Assembly (NCBI GenBank): GCA_009919335.1
Contig: RGCC01000002.1
Span: forward strand, 1 to 52,339
DNA: 52,339 bases
From: Alphaproteobacteria bacterium
Lineage (GTDB): Bacteria > Pseudomonadota > Alphaproteobacteria > Puniceispirillales > Puniceispirillaceae
Reading direction: 5' to 3'
In this document: positions 1 through 11,313 of the stretch, piece by piece
How positions within the stretch are numbered: position 1 is the first letter of the stretch
Layout of the letters: each line of letters begins with the position of its first letter
Position numbers and translations under genes: made by a program
Notes under the pieces: generated by a model
What the model was told of the DNA's origin: nothing
Database searches by the model: none
Seen by the model: only the letters and a program-made list of their open reading frames with translations

Positions 1-105
1 AGCGCCATCAATCGGCGCTTCACCAGCGGCGTAAATATCGGCAACGAGCACTTCATCAGCATCGTTAAAACAGCTGCAGAAATCGGTAAATAGATCGGCA
101 AGGCG
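1..105 (-). pseudogene. murC: MurC (UDP-N-acetylmuramate--L-alanine ligase), C-terminal fragment
   Basis: Reading the minus strand from about 105 down to 1 gives RLADLFTDF, then [13 protein letters not shown] and [10 protein letters not shown]. This matches the C-terminal domain of MurC, the cytoplasmic ligase that adds L-alanine to UDP-MurNAc. The piece runs off the left edge. In alphaproteobacteria murC lies directly upstream of murB on the same strand, but here it points away from the murB fragment that begins at about 100. Residues upstream of RLADLF no longer look like MurC, so the break lies near 100-108. I treat it as a rearranged fragment. The family match is good for so short a piece; the cause of the inversion is inferred. 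Confidence 0.7.
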
Positions 106-108
106 TGG
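94..108. other. Inverted murC/murB junction
   Basis: To the left the minus strand codes for MurC; to the right the plus strand codes for MurB. The six bases AAGGCG at 100-105 can be read as Lys-Ala of MurB on plus and as Arg-Leu of MurC on minus, so the joint may sit on a short shared sequence. The 3' end of murC and most of murB are missing. This arrangement, inversion with a deletion at very short homology, is the kind of joint known from multiple displacement amplification. Confidence 0.6.
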
Positions 109-330
109 CAAGAAATCGACAAGGCCGGTTGTCGCGGTCTTTCAATCGGCGGGGCACAAGTCTCAGAAAAACATTGTAATTTTCTGATCAACACCGGCAC
201 CGCAACCGCCGAGGACATTGAAACGCTGGGTGAAACTGTTCGTGACCGTGTTTTGGCCGGTGGCGGGCCGCCACTTAGATGGGAAATCCGCCGTGTTGGG
301 CGCAACCAGAACGAAGGGGCACCGGAATGA
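94..330 (+). pseudogene. murB: MurB (UDP-N-acetylenolpyruvoylglucosamine reductase), C-terminal fragment
   Basis: Frame 1 is open from 94 (a TAG sits at 91-93) to a TGA at 328-330 and encodes the C-terminal part of Mur[32 protein letters not shown], then [16 protein letters not shown] and a final LRWEIRRVG. MurB is the cytoplasmic FAD enzyme that reduces enolpyruvyl-UDP-GlcNAc to UDP-MurNAc with NADPH. The GAQVSxxHxNFxxN block and the closing WE(I)KR(V)G-like block are typical of the family. Everything before the AWQ segment is replaced by inverted murC sequence. The stop overlaps the ddl start as ATGA, so translational coupling to ddl is preserved. Confidence 0.8.
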
Positions 331-1238
331 CCGATAACCGTGATCGCGTCGCCGTGTTAATGGGCGGCTGGACATCCGAGGCAGCGGTTAGCCGTGTATC
401 TGCGAGCTTTTGTGCGCAGGCCGCGCGCAACGCCGGTTGGGATGCGATCGAGGTCGAGGTTGACCGCGACATTGCGCAGAAATTGAAAGAGATCAATCCC
501 GGCCGTGTATTCAATGCGCTGCATGGTCAAATCGGTGAAGATGGTAATATTCAAGGTCTGCTGAATATTATGAATATTCCCTATACCCATAGCGGGCTGA
601 CGGCATCGGCGATCGCCATGGATAAGCTATTGGCAAAAACCCTGCTTGCCGGAACCGGGATCATGGTGCCGCCTACCTTGCCACTCGTCGAAGATAGTCA
701 TGTCTATCCCCAAGACAGCACTGGTGCGCATGTGATTAAGCCGCGCAATGACGGGTCCAGCTTTGGCGTGGTGATTGTACCTGACGATCAAACCCGTCCG
801 CCGGCGCGCAGCATTTGGCCTGCCGATGCACAACTGATCTGCGAGCCCTATATCCCTGGCCGTGAATTGACCGTTGCCGTTCTTGATGGGACTGCACTTT
901 GTGTCACTGAAATCACGTCTACGCGCGAATTTTACGATTTTGACGCCAAATATGCGGTTGGCGGATCGAACCATATCCTGCCTGCCGATATTCCCGAAGC
1001 GGTCAATCTTAAAGCCTGCCTGTGGGCCGAACACGCCTATCGCCAGCTCGGTTGTCGCGGCATCATCCGCGCCGATTATCGCTGGGACGATAAAAATGAT
1101 GCGCTGTTCATGCTTGAAGTGAACACCCAGCCGGGCATGACCGCAACATCACTTGTGCCGGAACAGGCTCGTTTTGTCGGCATGTCAGGCGAAGAACTGG
1201 TCAACCACCTATTGGAGATTGCACAATGCGACGACTAA
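327..1238 (+). CDS. ddl: D-alanine--D-alanine ligase
   Basis: Joins two D-alanines with ATP to make the dipeptide used by MurF in peptidoglycan precursor synthesis (cytoplasm). The 303-residue protein has the usual family length. N-terminal [14 protein letters not shown] and [12 protein letters not shown] are the Ddl substrate-domain blocks; [11 protein letters not shown] is the ATP-grasp lysine region; [14 protein letters not shown] near the C-terminus carries the Mg-binding Glu and Asn. I chose ATG 327 rather than the in-frame ATG at 279 because it overlaps the murB stop (ATGA), follows a purine-rich GAAGGGG and begins at the normal family N-terminus. The 3' end overlaps ftsQ by 13 bases, consistent with one operon. 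Confidence 0.95.
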   Translation: MTDNRDRVAVLMGGWTSEAAVSRVSASFCAQAARNAGWDAIEVEVDRDIAQKLKEINPGRVFNALHGQIGEDGNIQGLLNIMNIPYTHSGLTASAIAMDKLLAKTLLAGTGIMVPPTLPLVEDSHVYPQDSTGAHVIKPRNDGSSFGVVIVPDDQTRPPARSIWPADAQLICEPYIPGRELTVAVLDGTALCVTEITSTREFYDFDAKYAVGGSNHILPADIPEAVNLKACLWAEHAYRQLGCRGIIRADYRWDDKNDALFMLEVNTQPGMTATSLVPEQARFVGMSGEELVNHLLEIAQCDD

Positions 1239-2047
1239 TCGGATGGATTAAACCGCAACAGCAGACGCCGCCGCGCAGCCCAGAAACACGGCTGGACCTG
1301 TGGAAGAAGGTTAAAATCGGCTTTTGGTCACTTGTGATGATTGCGGCTACCAGCACAATCGGCGTTGCAATGATGGACCGCAGCAAGCTGGGCGATGATT
1401 TCTTGGCAATAAGCGCAAATGCTGGTCTGGTGCTTGATGATATTCAGGTTCAAGGACGCGCCCATACGCCGCAAGCCAGTCTATTGGCTGCCTTGAATCT
1501 GCAAATCGGCACGCCCATTCTTGGCATTGATTTACGCCAGCTTCACAGCAACATCAGCAAGATTGGCTGGGTTGAGGATGTGATTGTCGAGCGCCGCCTG
1601 CCAAGCACCATCTATCTCACCCTTCGTGAGCGTGTGCCGATTGCCCTGTTACAAAATAATGACCAGCATAAATTGATCGACCGCAGCGGCGCGATTATCG
1701 ACGGAGCGGACCCCGGCCATTTCACCCATCTTACGGTTGTTGCCGGTGAAAATGCAGCGCCTCATGCGGCCGCTATTCTGGCGATTTTAAAAACCGAGCC
1801 TGAATTATTCAGCGAGGTTTGGGCGGTCAGCTATCGCTCGCAGCGGCGCTGGGACGTGCATCTGAAAAACGGCATGGAAATCCGCCTGCCAGAAACTGAT
1901 CCGGTCACAGCATGGTCTCGGCTCGCGGTGATTGATCGTAAAAAAGCCATTACCAATCGCGACCTCGCAGTCATCGATTTGCGCGTGCCGCAACAATTGA
2001 TCGTCGAGCCAAACATTCCGGTAAGAGGGAAAGGAAGCCGCACATGA
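1226..2047 (+). CDS. ftsQ: Cell division protein FtsQ
   Basis: Bitopic inner-membrane divisome protein that links cytoplasmic FtsA/FtsZ to the periplasmic FtsB/FtsL complex. The 273 residues show a basic cytoplasmic N-terminus, one membrane span at about 31-50, a POTRA domain at about 70-138 (DDIQVQGRAHTP to IYLTLRERVP) and a beta-rich C-terminal domain. Length and order fit alphaproteobacterial FtsQ. The start lies inside the last codons of ddl, and the TGA stop overlaps the ftsA start as ATGA, so ddl, ftsQ and ftsA are probably translationally coupled. Confidence 0.93.
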   Translation: MRRLIGWIKPQQQTPPRSPETRLDLWKKVKIGFWSLVMIAATSTIGVAMMDRSKLGDDFLAISANAGLVLDDIQVQGRAHTPQASLLAALNLQIGTPILGIDLRQLHSNISKIGWVEDVIVERRLPSTIYLTLRERVPIALLQNNDQHKLIDRSGAIIDGADPGHFTHLTVVAGENAAPHAAAILAILKTEPELFSEVWAVSYRSQRRWDVHLKNGMEIRLPETDPVTAWSRLAVIDRKKAITNRDLAVIDLRVPQQLIVEPNIPVRGKGSRT

Positions 2048-3339
2048 TCCTTGGAAAGACAAAAGCCATTACGCGGCGCCCCTTTGCCGTGCTTGATATC
2101 GGATCATCAAAAATCTGCTGCATGATTGGTGAGTCTGATGGTTCGGGCGGTGTTCGGCTATTAGGGCACGGCACGCACGCATCGGCGGGGATCCGCGGCG
2201 GGGAAGTTAGTGACCTTGAAGCGCTGAGTACGGTGATTGGCAAAACCGTGCAGGCGGCCGAGCGTGATGCCGGCATCTCGGTTACATCAGTAACAATTGT
2301 TGCCCCCGGCGGTACCCCGATTTCCAGCATTTGCACAAAATCAGTTCGGCTTAGTGATGCGGTGGTTCGCCGCCGCGATATCGACCGTCTCATGGCGCGC
2401 AGTGACAACGGCAATTTTCCAGAAAACTATCAGCCAATGCATTTGCAAACCCTGCAATATGGGCTGGATGATGTCCGCGGGATTGCCGACCCACGCGGAA
2501 TGCGCGGCACAAATCTGTCAGTGGATTACACACTGGTATGTGGTCTGCGCACCTCGCTGGCAAATCTGCGTGAGGCGTTGGCGTTAAATCATCTCGAAAC
2601 CGACCGGTTTCTACATTCGGCCTATGCCAGCGGGCTTGCCTGTCTTAGTGCCGAGGAACGTGATCTTGGCAGCGTGATCGTTGATATGGGCGGCGGCACG
2701 ACATCAATTGCCATCTTCATGGAAGGCAAGCTGGTCTATGTCGACACAATCAAGATTGGCGGCAACCGCGTCACCACCGATATTGCCCGCGTGCTGTCAA
2801 CACCAATTGCCGAGGCCGAGCGGCTAAAGGCGATTGACGGATCGGTTATGCCAACCGACATTACCGGCGTTGCGCCAGACCAGCTTCGAGAAGTGGTGCG
2901 CCTTGGCCGCAGTGACAATATCACCATCCCAACACTTGGCACTGCCGAGGTGGCGGGCCAGACCATTGAGCGTAATTTGCTCAGTGCCATCATCCGTCCC
3001 CGCGTTGAGGAAATTCTCGAACTGCTGCACACCCGTATGGAGCGTGCGCGGATGGAACATACCGCCGGAAGCCGCTATGTGCTGACCGGCGGTGCCAGCC
3101 AATTAACCGGCCTTGCTGATCTGTTTGCAAAGCAAGCAAAGAAATCGGTTGGAATTGGCAAACCTATTGGCATTGCCGGCCTTGATGAGGACAGCAGTGG
3201 CCCCGGATTTGCCGCCAGCACTGGCGCGCTGATCCATGTAAGCCGGATCGAAGAAAATGACCCAACAGACCGGCAAACCCGCACCCTACCACACGGACCG
3301 TTTGAGCGTATCGGTGCGTGGCTTCGTGACAATCTTTAG
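2044..3339 (+). CDS. ftsA: Cell division protein FtsA
   Basis: Actin-like ATPase that tethers FtsZ to the inner membrane and recruits later divisome proteins. FAVLDIGSSKICCMIG near the N-terminus is phosphate-binding loop 1; VIVDMGGGTTSIAIF at about residue 215 is phosphate loop 2; RYVLTGGASQLTGL is the adenosine-binding block. The C-terminal GPFERIGAWLRDNL is the amphipathic membrane-targeting helix. At 431 residues it has the normal length. It starts in an ATGA overlap with ftsQ. A 182-base gap separates it from ftsZ, and that gap contains a small ORF. Confidence 0.96.
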   Translation: MILGKTKAITRRPFAVLDIGSSKICCMIGESDGSGGVRLLGHGTHASAGIRGGEVSDLEALSTVIGKTVQAAERDAGISVTSVTIVAPGGTPISSICTKSVRLSDAVVRRRDIDRLMARSDNGNFPENYQPMHLQTLQYGLDDVRGIADPRGMRGTNLSVDYTLVCGLRTSLANLREALALNHLETDRFLHSAYASGLACLSAEERDLGSVIVDMGGGTTSIAIFMEGKLVYVDTIKIGGNRVTTDIARVLSTPIAEAERLKAIDGSVMPTDITGVAPDQLREVVRLGRSDNITIPTLGTAEVAGQTIERNLLSAIIRPRVEEILELLHTRMERARMEHTAGSRYVLTGGASQLTGLADLFAKQAKKSVGIGKPIGIAGLDEDSSGPGFAASTGALIHVSRIEENDPTDRQTRTLPHGPFERIGAWLRDNL

Positions 3340-3351
3340 CCAAGGAGATCA

Positions 3352-3525
3352 ATGATGGCCACATGTTCAAACCCTGTTTTTAGCTGGCAACGACCCCAGC
3401 GAACCATGCAGCAAACCATCGGAAACCGGCAGATATACCCTGCCGGAACCACCCGCCTAGCACGCCATAACCCACTCTACTCAACCAAGAACAGTCAAAT
3501 TTACAATGAAGGGAATCAGTCATGA
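3352..3525 (+). CDS. Putative 57-aa small protein between ftsA and ftsZ
   Basis: I do not recognise this ORF. It begins with tandem ATG codons at 3352 and 3355, is preceded by a strong Shine-Dalgarno sequence (AAGGAGATC, 3342-3350), runs 57 codons and ends at a TGA that overlaps the ftsZ ATG as ATGA (3522-3525). The product would be basic, rich in Gln, Asn, Thr and Arg, with one Cys and no membrane span. For it: the ribosome site, the ATGA coupling and the way it fills the ftsA-ftsZ gap. Against it: unusual composition and a meaningful chance that 57 open codons arise at random. It could also act only as a leader coupling ftsZ translation to upstream ribosomes. Confidence 0.4.
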   Translation: MMATCSNPVFSWQRPQRTMQQTIGNRQIYPAGTTRLARHNPLYSTKNSQIYNEGNQS

Positions 3526-5306
3526 CAATCAACCTCACCGTTCCTCAAACAATGCAAGAGCTTCGTCCACGGATTACCGTTGTTGGTGTTGGTGGCGCTG
3601 GCTGTAATGCCGTCAACAACATGATCAATGCCAATCTTGAAGGCGTTGATTTTCTGGTTGCCAATACTGACGGGCAGGCACTTGCCCATTCACTATCAAG
3701 CCGGAAAATTCAGCTTGGTAGTGCGATCACCCAAGGCCTTGGCGCCGGTTCAAAGCCTGAAATTGGCCGTGCCGCAGCCGAAGAAAGCCTGCAGGATGTG
3801 ATGGCTGAACTGGCTGATTGCAACATGGTCTTTATCACTGCTGGCATGGGCGGTGGAACAGGCACAGGCGCAGCGCCGGTAATTGCACGAGCCGCACGCG
3901 AACGCGGCATCCTGACGGTTGGCGTTATCACCAAACCGTTTGAATTTGAAGGCCAGCGTCGGATGAAGCAAGCCGAAGACGGTATCGAAGAGTTACAAGC
4001 CTATGTTGATACGCTGATCGTTATCCCAAACCAGAACCTGTTCCGGTTGGCAAATGAGCGGACAACTTTTGCCGATGCATTCCATATGGCAGATGCGGTT
4101 CTGCATCAGGGCGTTTGTGGCGTTACTGACCTGATGATCAAGCCCGGTCAGATCAATCTTGATTTTGCCGATATCCGTGCCGTTATGGGCGAGATGGGCA
4201 AAGCCATGATGGGCACCGGCGAAGCATCTGGCGAAGCCCGCGCAACACAGGCCGCCGAAGCCGCAATTAACAACCCGCTGTTGGACGACACCACAATGAA
4301 GGGCGCCAATGCAGTTCTGATCAATATCACCGGCGGCCTTGATATGACCCTGTTTGAAGTTGATGAAGCGGCCAACCGGATCCGCAAAGAAGTTGATCCG
4401 GACGCGACTATCATCTTTGGTTCAGCGTTTGACGATAAGCTAGAAGGCGTCATGCGCGTCTCGGTTGTCGCAACCGGCATCAGTGGTGCCAGCCAGAGCC
4501 TGCACCGGCCAAATGTCATGCCGCAACGAACCGAGGCTGTGGCAGCCCGGCAAAGCACCGCGATGCCAAGCAGTTCTATGACAAGCAGTTCTATAACAAG
4601 CACAATTGTGCCAAATCCGATCAGCAGCCTTTCAGCCCTTACCCCTGAAGTTGCGGTTGATGCGATTGGTGCCACATCATCACCGATGGCCGATGCGCCG
4701 ACTGATTTGCTTGACGATCAGCTGAGCAATGAGCTTGCTAGCGAGGCAATCGACGAAATCATCAGCACCGATGCCGGCCATGAGCAGCAGATGGACATCA
4801 CTGACGCCATTGGCACCGCCCAAGATGCACATCCGCGTGACGCGGCGGTTCCAGCCGAGCCAAATGAGGCAAATGCAACCAGCGAAAATGACGCGATGGC
4901 ACCGTCGATGGGGGACACGCCAGCCATGCCGTTAACCACATCAGATGAAACAACAGCCCCACCACGGGCACGGTTCATCCCAGCAGCGGCAATCGCAATG
5001 CCGGATGAAGACAGCGTTGCTGAAGCGGTTGAAACACCGGTTGCGCGCTCGGCAAGCCTGATCAACAAAATCTCTGGATTATGGTCAAGCAAGCCGGTCA
5101 GCAAACCTGCCGAAGCAGTGCAGAAAACCCAGTCTGAGCCTTCGTTAGAGACGAGTGCGCCCAAGAGTGAAGTCGCGGTTTCAATCCTCGATTTATCACG
5201 CGCAGACGCGGTCAATAAGGCCGTTGCAACGGCCGCGCCAGCAGCGCCAAACGCCGATGAGGACGACCTAGATATTCCGGCATTTTTGCGCCGGCAAGCC
5301 AACTAG
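3522..5306 (+). CDS. ftsZ: Cell division protein FtsZ
   Basis: Tubulin-like GTPase that forms the Z-ring. The N-terminal GTPase domain shows [12 protein letters not shown] (about 24-35), the tubulin signature [13 protein letters not shown] (about 110-122) and the T7 synergy loop NLDFADIR (about 209-216) whose Asp completes the GTPase site. After about residue 325 comes a long, Ala/Ser/Pro/Thr-rich acidic linker, then the conserved C-terminal peptide DIPAFLRRQ that binds FtsA. At 594 residues it is long for FtsZ because of the linker, which is common in alphaproteobacteria. A 15-base tandem duplication at 4568-4597 encodes [10 protein letters not shown] in the linker. The start is in ATGA overlap with the upstream small ORF, and a terminator follows. 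Confidence 0.97.
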   Translation: MTINLTVPQTMQELRPRITVVGVGGAGCNAVNNMINANLEGVDFLVANTDGQALAHSLSSRKIQLGSAITQGLGAGSKPEIGRAAAEESLQDVMAELADCNMVFITAGMGGGTGTGAAPVIARAARERGILTVGVITKPFEFEGQRRMKQAEDGIEELQAYVDTLIVIPNQNLFRLANERTTFADAFHMADAVLHQGVCGVTDLMIKPGQINLDFADIRAVMGEMGKAMMGTGEASGEARATQAAEAAINNPLLDDTTMKGANAVLINITGGLDMTLFEVDEAANRIRKEVDPDATIIFGSAFDDKLEGVMRVSVVATGISGASQSLHRPNVMPQRTEAVAARQSTAMPSSSMTSSSITSTIVPNPISSLSALTPEVAVDAIGATSSPMADAPTDLLDDQLSNELASEAIDEIISTDAGHEQQMDITDAIGTAQDAHPRDAAVPAEPNEANATSENDAMAPSMGDTPAMPLTTSDETTAPPRARFIPAAAIAMPDEDSVAEAVETPVARSASLINKISGLWSSKPVSKPAEAVQKTQSEPSLETSAPKSEVAVSILDLSRADAVNKAVATAAPAAPNADEDDLDIPAFLRRQAN

Positions 5307-5312
5307 AAACAC

Positions 5313-5338
5313 AGCAATGGCGCGGCAGTGCCATTGCT
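5313..5338 (+). other. Hairpin after ftsZ
   Basis: Perfect 9-bp stem AGCAATGGC / GCCATTGCT with an 8-base loop, 6 bases past the ftsZ stop. No T-run follows, so it is more likely an mRNA 3'-end stabilising stem than a terminator. A second, terminator-like hairpin lies 30 bases downstream. Confidence 0.45.
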
Positions 5339-5368
5339 ACAAACTGTTACCAAATGTGATTTGGATTG

Positions 5369-5406
5369 ACCTGAGGAAAAGAGTAATCTTTCCTCAGGTT
5401 TTATTT
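5369..5406 (+). terminator. Rho-independent terminator between ftsZ and lpxC
   Basis: Perfect 11-bp stem ACCTGAGGAAA / TTTCCTCAGGT (5369-5379 and 5389-5399) with a 9-base loop, followed by TTTTATTT. This is the clearest intrinsic terminator in the window. It closes the division cluster, so lpxC probably has its own promoter in about 5400-5500 or depends on readthrough. Confidence 0.85.
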
Positions 5407-5507
5407 AGCCAGCCATCCGTGGCGTGGCTGATCGTCACAAAGCACAAATCTAGTACATGGGAACCGCCCCTGACGCTAGCCAGAAACGAAAGAATGATCG
5501 CAGTTCA

Positions 5508-6470
5508 ATGCCTGATACACTCACCTATAACGGGTTTGTTGACCAGCCGTTTCAAACAACGGTTCGCGAGGTCGCACAGCTAGAAGGTATTGGCCTGCAT
5601 TCAGGGCGCTTTGTGCGTGTATCTATCTGCCCTGCTCCGGCGAATAGCGGGATTAAATTCCGCCGTATTGACGTTGACGGGCAATTGCAAACAGTCATCG
5701 CTCATGCCAGTTATGCCGAACAGGCGCGGCTCTGCACCCGCATCGTGAATAGCGAAGGCATCACGCTGGAAACAATCGAGCATCTGATGGCCGCATTCGC
5801 CGGTGTCGGACTGGACAATGCCACGATCGAGATTGACGCATCCGAAGCGCCTATTCTTGACGGAAGCAGCCAGCCAGTTCTAGAAGCGTTGAATAATGTT
5901 GGCATCGAGCTGCTGCCAGCGCGGCGCAAATACATGATCGTCACAAAGCCCGTTGAGGCACAGCTTGACTGCGGCGCATGGGCGCGGCTTGAGCCGGCTG
6001 AACAGTTACAGATCGACGTCAAAATCGAATTTGATGATCGGGCGATTGGTCACCAAAGTTTTATTTACACCCATCATGATGGTAGTTTTGCCACCGAATT
6101 GGCCGCGGCCCGCACCTTCTGCCAGCTTCGCGATGTCGAATTGATGCAAAATGCCGGGCGCGCGCTTGGTGGATCATTGAATAATGCTGTGGTTGTTGAT
6201 GATGGCGAAATCCTGAACGAAGGCGGGTTGCGTATTGAGCGTGAATTTGCACGCCATAAGGCATTGGATTGCCTTGGTGACCTGTTCCTTGTTGGTATGC
6301 CGATCAAGGCCAAGATGACGGCGCTTCGCCCCGGTCATGCGCTTAGCACCAAACTAGTGCACGCATTACTGAATGACCCGACTGCCTATAAAGTCATTGA
6401 GGCCGGATCCGAGCATAGCCGGTCTGATAGCTTTGCAATGCCGGAATATGCTGCCGCAGCGATGGCATAA
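5508..6470 (+). CDS. lpxC: UDP-3-O-acyl-N-acetylglucosamine deacetylase LpxC
   Basis: Zn-dependent deacetylase catalysing the committed step of lipid A synthesis in the cytoplasm. EGIGLHSGRFV marks the N-terminus of the fold; the Zn ligands are the His of IEHLMAAF and the His and Asp of RHKALDCLGDLFL; EAPILDGSS follows the first half. An in-frame ATG at 5457 would add 17 residues, but ATG 5508 gives 320 residues and places the conserved region at the usual distance, so I prefer it. The ribosome site is weak in either case. The gene sits after ftsZ as in most proteobacteria, here separated by a strong terminator. Confidence 0.95.
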   Translation: MPDTLTYNGFVDQPFQTTVREVAQLEGIGLHSGRFVRVSICPAPANSGIKFRRIDVDGQLQTVIAHASYAEQARLCTRIVNSEGITLETIEHLMAAFAGVGLDNATIEIDASEAPILDGSSQPVLEALNNVGIELLPARRKYMIVTKPVEAQLDCGAWARLEPAEQLQIDVKIEFDDRAIGHQSFIYTHHDGSFATELAAARTFCQLRDVELMQNAGRALGGSLNNAVVVDDGEILNEGGLRIEREFARHKALDCLGDLFLVGMPIKAKMTALRPGHALSTKLVHALLNDPTAYKVIEAGSEHSRSDSFAMPEYAAAAMA

Positions 6471-6653
6471 CCTGCCAGCCGGTGCCTATCCACCCCGCGA
6501 TTTAACAATAAAACAGCCCAAGAACTGATCAAAAGCGGATGAATTTGCATCCATGCGCATCGCGCTCTTTTCAGTAAGGTTTTATCCAGCTATTGTTAGC
6601 GCATCGGAACCAGTCTGTTCCCTTTTGTTTATCAGCCGTCAGCGGAGCCGGAT

Positions 6654-7466
6654 GTGACCAGTCAAAAGAAATTCCTGATGATTGCTGCTTGCTGTTTTAT
6701 GGCCGGATGTTCGTCCGGCCCCGAAATTGTCGAACAGGTCGAACAGCCGGTTGAAGTGCTGTATCGCGACGCGATGACGACGGCAGTAAGCGGCGACACC
6801 AAAGCTGCTGCGCCTAAATTTGAGGAAGTCGAGCGCCAACACCCCTATTCCAGCCTTGCCGTTCGCGCCCAAATCATGGCCGCATGGTCATTTTATCAAG
6901 CCAATCAATATTCGCGGGCAATTTCGGCGCTTGACCGGTTTGTCGAGCTTAATCCTGCCGACCCACTGGTTGAATATGCCTATTATCTAAGGGCGCTGTC
7001 ACATTACGAACAGATCGTTGATGTGGAACGTGACGCCGAAATGACCAAATTGGCGCTTGCGGCGTTTGAAGAATTGGTGCGCCGTTTTCCCCAAGGCATC
7101 TATGCGCGTGATGGTCAGCTGAAAATTGATCTGACAAAATCGCATCTTGCTGGCAAGGAAATGGCGGTTGGCCGGTTTTATCTGAAACGCCAGCAATATA
7201 CCGCCGCAATCCGCCGCTTTGATATTGTGATCAAAACGTACGATACCACCAATCAGGTGCCCGAGGCGCTTTATCGTACCGCCGAGGCCTATTATGCGCT
7301 TGGCCTGTCTGATCAGTCGGAACGCATCTTTGAGGTTGCAGCATATAACTATCCGGACTCGGTCTGGACTGAACGGCTAGCTAGCCTGCGTGCCGACCCG
7401 GAAAAGCCCGGCAAAAAAGGCGTGCTGGAGCGATCCGTTGACGTGATCTCTGATATTTTTAACTGA
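6654..7466 (+). CDS. bamD: Outer membrane assembly lipoprotein BamD (ComL/YfiO)
   Basis: Essential lipoprotein of the BAM complex that folds beta-barrel proteins into the outer membrane. The start is GTG 6654 after AGCGGAG. A short signal peptide ends in the lipobox MAGC (lipidated Cys about residue 20), followed by SSGPE. The rest is tetratricopeptide-like: about five helical repeats, with family blocks YREAM-like YRDAMTTAVSGD, HPYSSLAVRAQ and YYLRALSHYEQIVDVERD. At 270 residues it has the standard length. It lies 2 bases before recN, an arrangement common in alphaproteobacteria (lpxC-bamD-recN-ligA). Confidence 0.94.
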   Translation: MTSQKKFLMIAACCFMAGCSSGPEIVEQVEQPVEVLYRDAMTTAVSGDTKAAAPKFEEVERQHPYSSLAVRAQIMAAWSFYQANQYSRAISALDRFVELNPADPLVEYAYYLRALSHYEQIVDVERDAEMTKLALAAFEELVRRFPQGIYARDGQLKIDLTKSHLAGKEMAVGRFYLKRQQYTAAIRRFDIVIKTYDTTNQVPEALYRTAEAYYALGLSDQSERIFEVAAYNYPDSVWTERLASLRADPEKPGKKGVLERSVDVISDIFN

Positions 7467-7468
7467 CC

Positions 7469-9130
7469 ATGCTACACAAGCTTACTGTTTCCAATATTGT
7501 TTTGATCGAGCAATTGACCCTGCAGTTCGCACCCGGGCTGACGGTGCTAACCGGCGAGACAGGCGCTGGCAAATCGATTCTGCTTGATGCGCTGGGGCTG
7601 GCGCTTGGCAGTCGGGCCGATTTTAGTCTGATCCGGCAAGGCCATGATCAAGCCCATGTAAGCGCCAGCTTTACCCTGCCACCCACGCATCCGGCATGGC
7701 AGCTCGTCGAGGATGCCGGCATCATGCCGGAAGATGAGATGATCCTTCGCCGCCGGTTAAAAAGTGACGGCAAATCAACCGCCAGCATCAATGATATTGC
7801 CGTTTCAATCGGGCTATTGCGTCAGGTCGGGGATTTGCTGGTCGAGATACAGGGTCAATTTGAAGGCCGCGGCCTGCTTGATGTTTCAACCCATATGGCG
7901 CTGCTTGACCGCGCCGGCGCACATCACGAACTTTTGGCACAGGCCAAACAGGGCTGGCAGCAATGGACCGCTGCTCGCAAAGCGCTTGACGAGGCGCGGG
8001 CTGCGCTCGATCAGGCCAAAGCTGACGAAGACTGGCTGCGTGATGCCGTTGATGCGCTTGACCGCCTCGCCCCTCAAACCGGCGAAGAAGATACGCTGAA
8101 TAACAAACGAACCCTGCTTGCCAACGTCACCAAGATTGGCGAGAGCTTGGCGTTGGCTGAAGATGCGGTCTTTGGCGACGCCGGCGCCCAAGCAAGACTT
8201 GGTCATGCGCTGGCAGCATTGGAAAAAGCCGCACCGCTTGCTGGCGGCCAGTTGGATCAGGCTTTAGACGCGCTGATCCGCGCTGATGCCGAACTTGGCG
8301 AGGCGAGTAGCGCGATCCGATCTGCCGCCAATACGCTTGAGGCTGATCCGAATGCGTTGCACCAAATCGATGACCGCCTGCATGAATTACGCCAGCAAGC
8401 CCGCAAACATAGTTGCAGCCCCGATGAATTACCGGCAATCCACCTGACATTGACCGACCGGATGGCAGCGATCGAGGATTCGTCGGGCGCCCTCGGCAGT
8501 CTTGGTGAAACCGCGCAGAAATGGCAGGATTATTACCTTGATATTGCGGGACAGCTTGAAACCAGCCGCAAGCAGGCCGCCGCAAAATTGGATCAGGCAG
8601 TCCGCGCCGAATTGCCGCCCCTAAAACTCGAAGGGGCTCAATTTACCACCGCCATCAGCCCGCTTGCCGAAGCCCAATGGGGGCCACGCGGCACCACCGC
8701 AGTTCGGTTTGAGGCCAGCACAAATCAGGGGATGAATGCTGGCCCGATTGACCGGATTGCGTCGGGCGGCGAGCTGGCGCGGTTTTTACTGGCGTTAAAA
8801 GTCTGTCTGGAAGAAAGCAGTCACCCAAGAAGCCTGATTTTCGATGAGGTTGATTCTGGCGTTGGGGGCGCGGTTGCCGCAGCGGTTGGTGACCGGCTAT
8901 GCCGGCTTGGTGCCACCACCCAGACCCTTGTCATCACCCACTCACCGCAGGTAGCAGCCCGTGCTAACCAGCATTTGCGCATTGCCAAAACAGCAACCGA
9001 CAGCGGCGTTGTCAGCGTGACCGTCGCCCTAAGCGATGACGAACGCACCGAAGAAATTGCCCGCATGCTAGCAGGTGAGACAGTGACCGATGAAGCACGC
9101 GCCGCAGCGGCTGCGCTGATCGGGGGCTAG
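7469..9130 (+). CDS. recN: DNA repair protein RecN
   Basis: SMC-like ATPase used in recombinational repair of double-strand breaks. The N-terminal Walker A is GETGAGKS (residues 29-36); a long alpha-helical coiled-coil middle with QGQFEGRGLL spans about 150-370; the C-terminal half has the ABC signature IASGGELARFLLALK and Walker B LIFDEVDSGVGG, then VITHSPQVAARA. At 553 residues it has the usual length and appears complete. It lies between bamD (2-base gap) and ligA (3-base gap), so all three are probably one transcript. Confidence 0.96.
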   Translation: MLHKLTVSNIVLIEQLTLQFAPGLTVLTGETGAGKSILLDALGLALGSRADFSLIRQGHDQAHVSASFTLPPTHPAWQLVEDAGIMPEDEMILRRRLKSDGKSTASINDIAVSIGLLRQVGDLLVEIQGQFEGRGLLDVSTHMALLDRAGAHHELLAQAKQGWQQWTAARKALDEARAALDQAKADEDWLRDAVDALDRLAPQTGEEDTLNNKRTLLANVTKIGESLALAEDAVFGDAGAQARLGHALAALEKAAPLAGGQLDQALDALIRADAELGEASSAIRSAANTLEADPNALHQIDDRLHELRQQARKHSCSPDELPAIHLTLTDRMAAIEDSSGALGSLGETAQKWQDYYLDIAGQLETSRKQAAAKLDQAVRAELPPLKLEGAQFTTAISPLAEAQWGPRGTTAVRFEASTNQGMNAGPIDRIASGGELARFLLALKVCLEESSHPRSLIFDEVDSGVGGAVAAAVGDRLCRLGATTQTLVITHSPQVAARANQHLRIAKTATDSGVVSVTVALSDDERTEEIARMLAGETVTDEARAAAAALIGG

Positions 9131-11230
<2,100 letters not shown>

Positions 11231-11271
11231 GCCGGCAAGAAACCGGTAACAAAACCTCTGGATTGATATGT

Positions 11272-11299
11272 GGCAGGGATTGATTGGCAGGGATTGATT
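11272..11299. repeat. 14-bp tandem duplication
   Basis: Two exact head-to-tail copies of GGCAGGGATTGATT lie between the convergent ligA and pepP genes. No function is apparent. It is one of several short tandem duplications in low-constraint parts of this window. Confidence 0.6.
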
Positions 11300-11313
11300 C
11301 TTGCCTAGCGGGC

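Noticed and set aside
279..326. N-terminal extension of Ddl from ATG 279
   Set aside because: It overlaps the murB 3' coding region out of frame and lacks family similarity; ATG 327 has ATGA coupling.
5317..5583. An 88-codon plus-strand ORF spanning the ftsZ terminator
   Set aside because: It crosses the terminator stem and the lpxC start in another frame and has no ribosome site.
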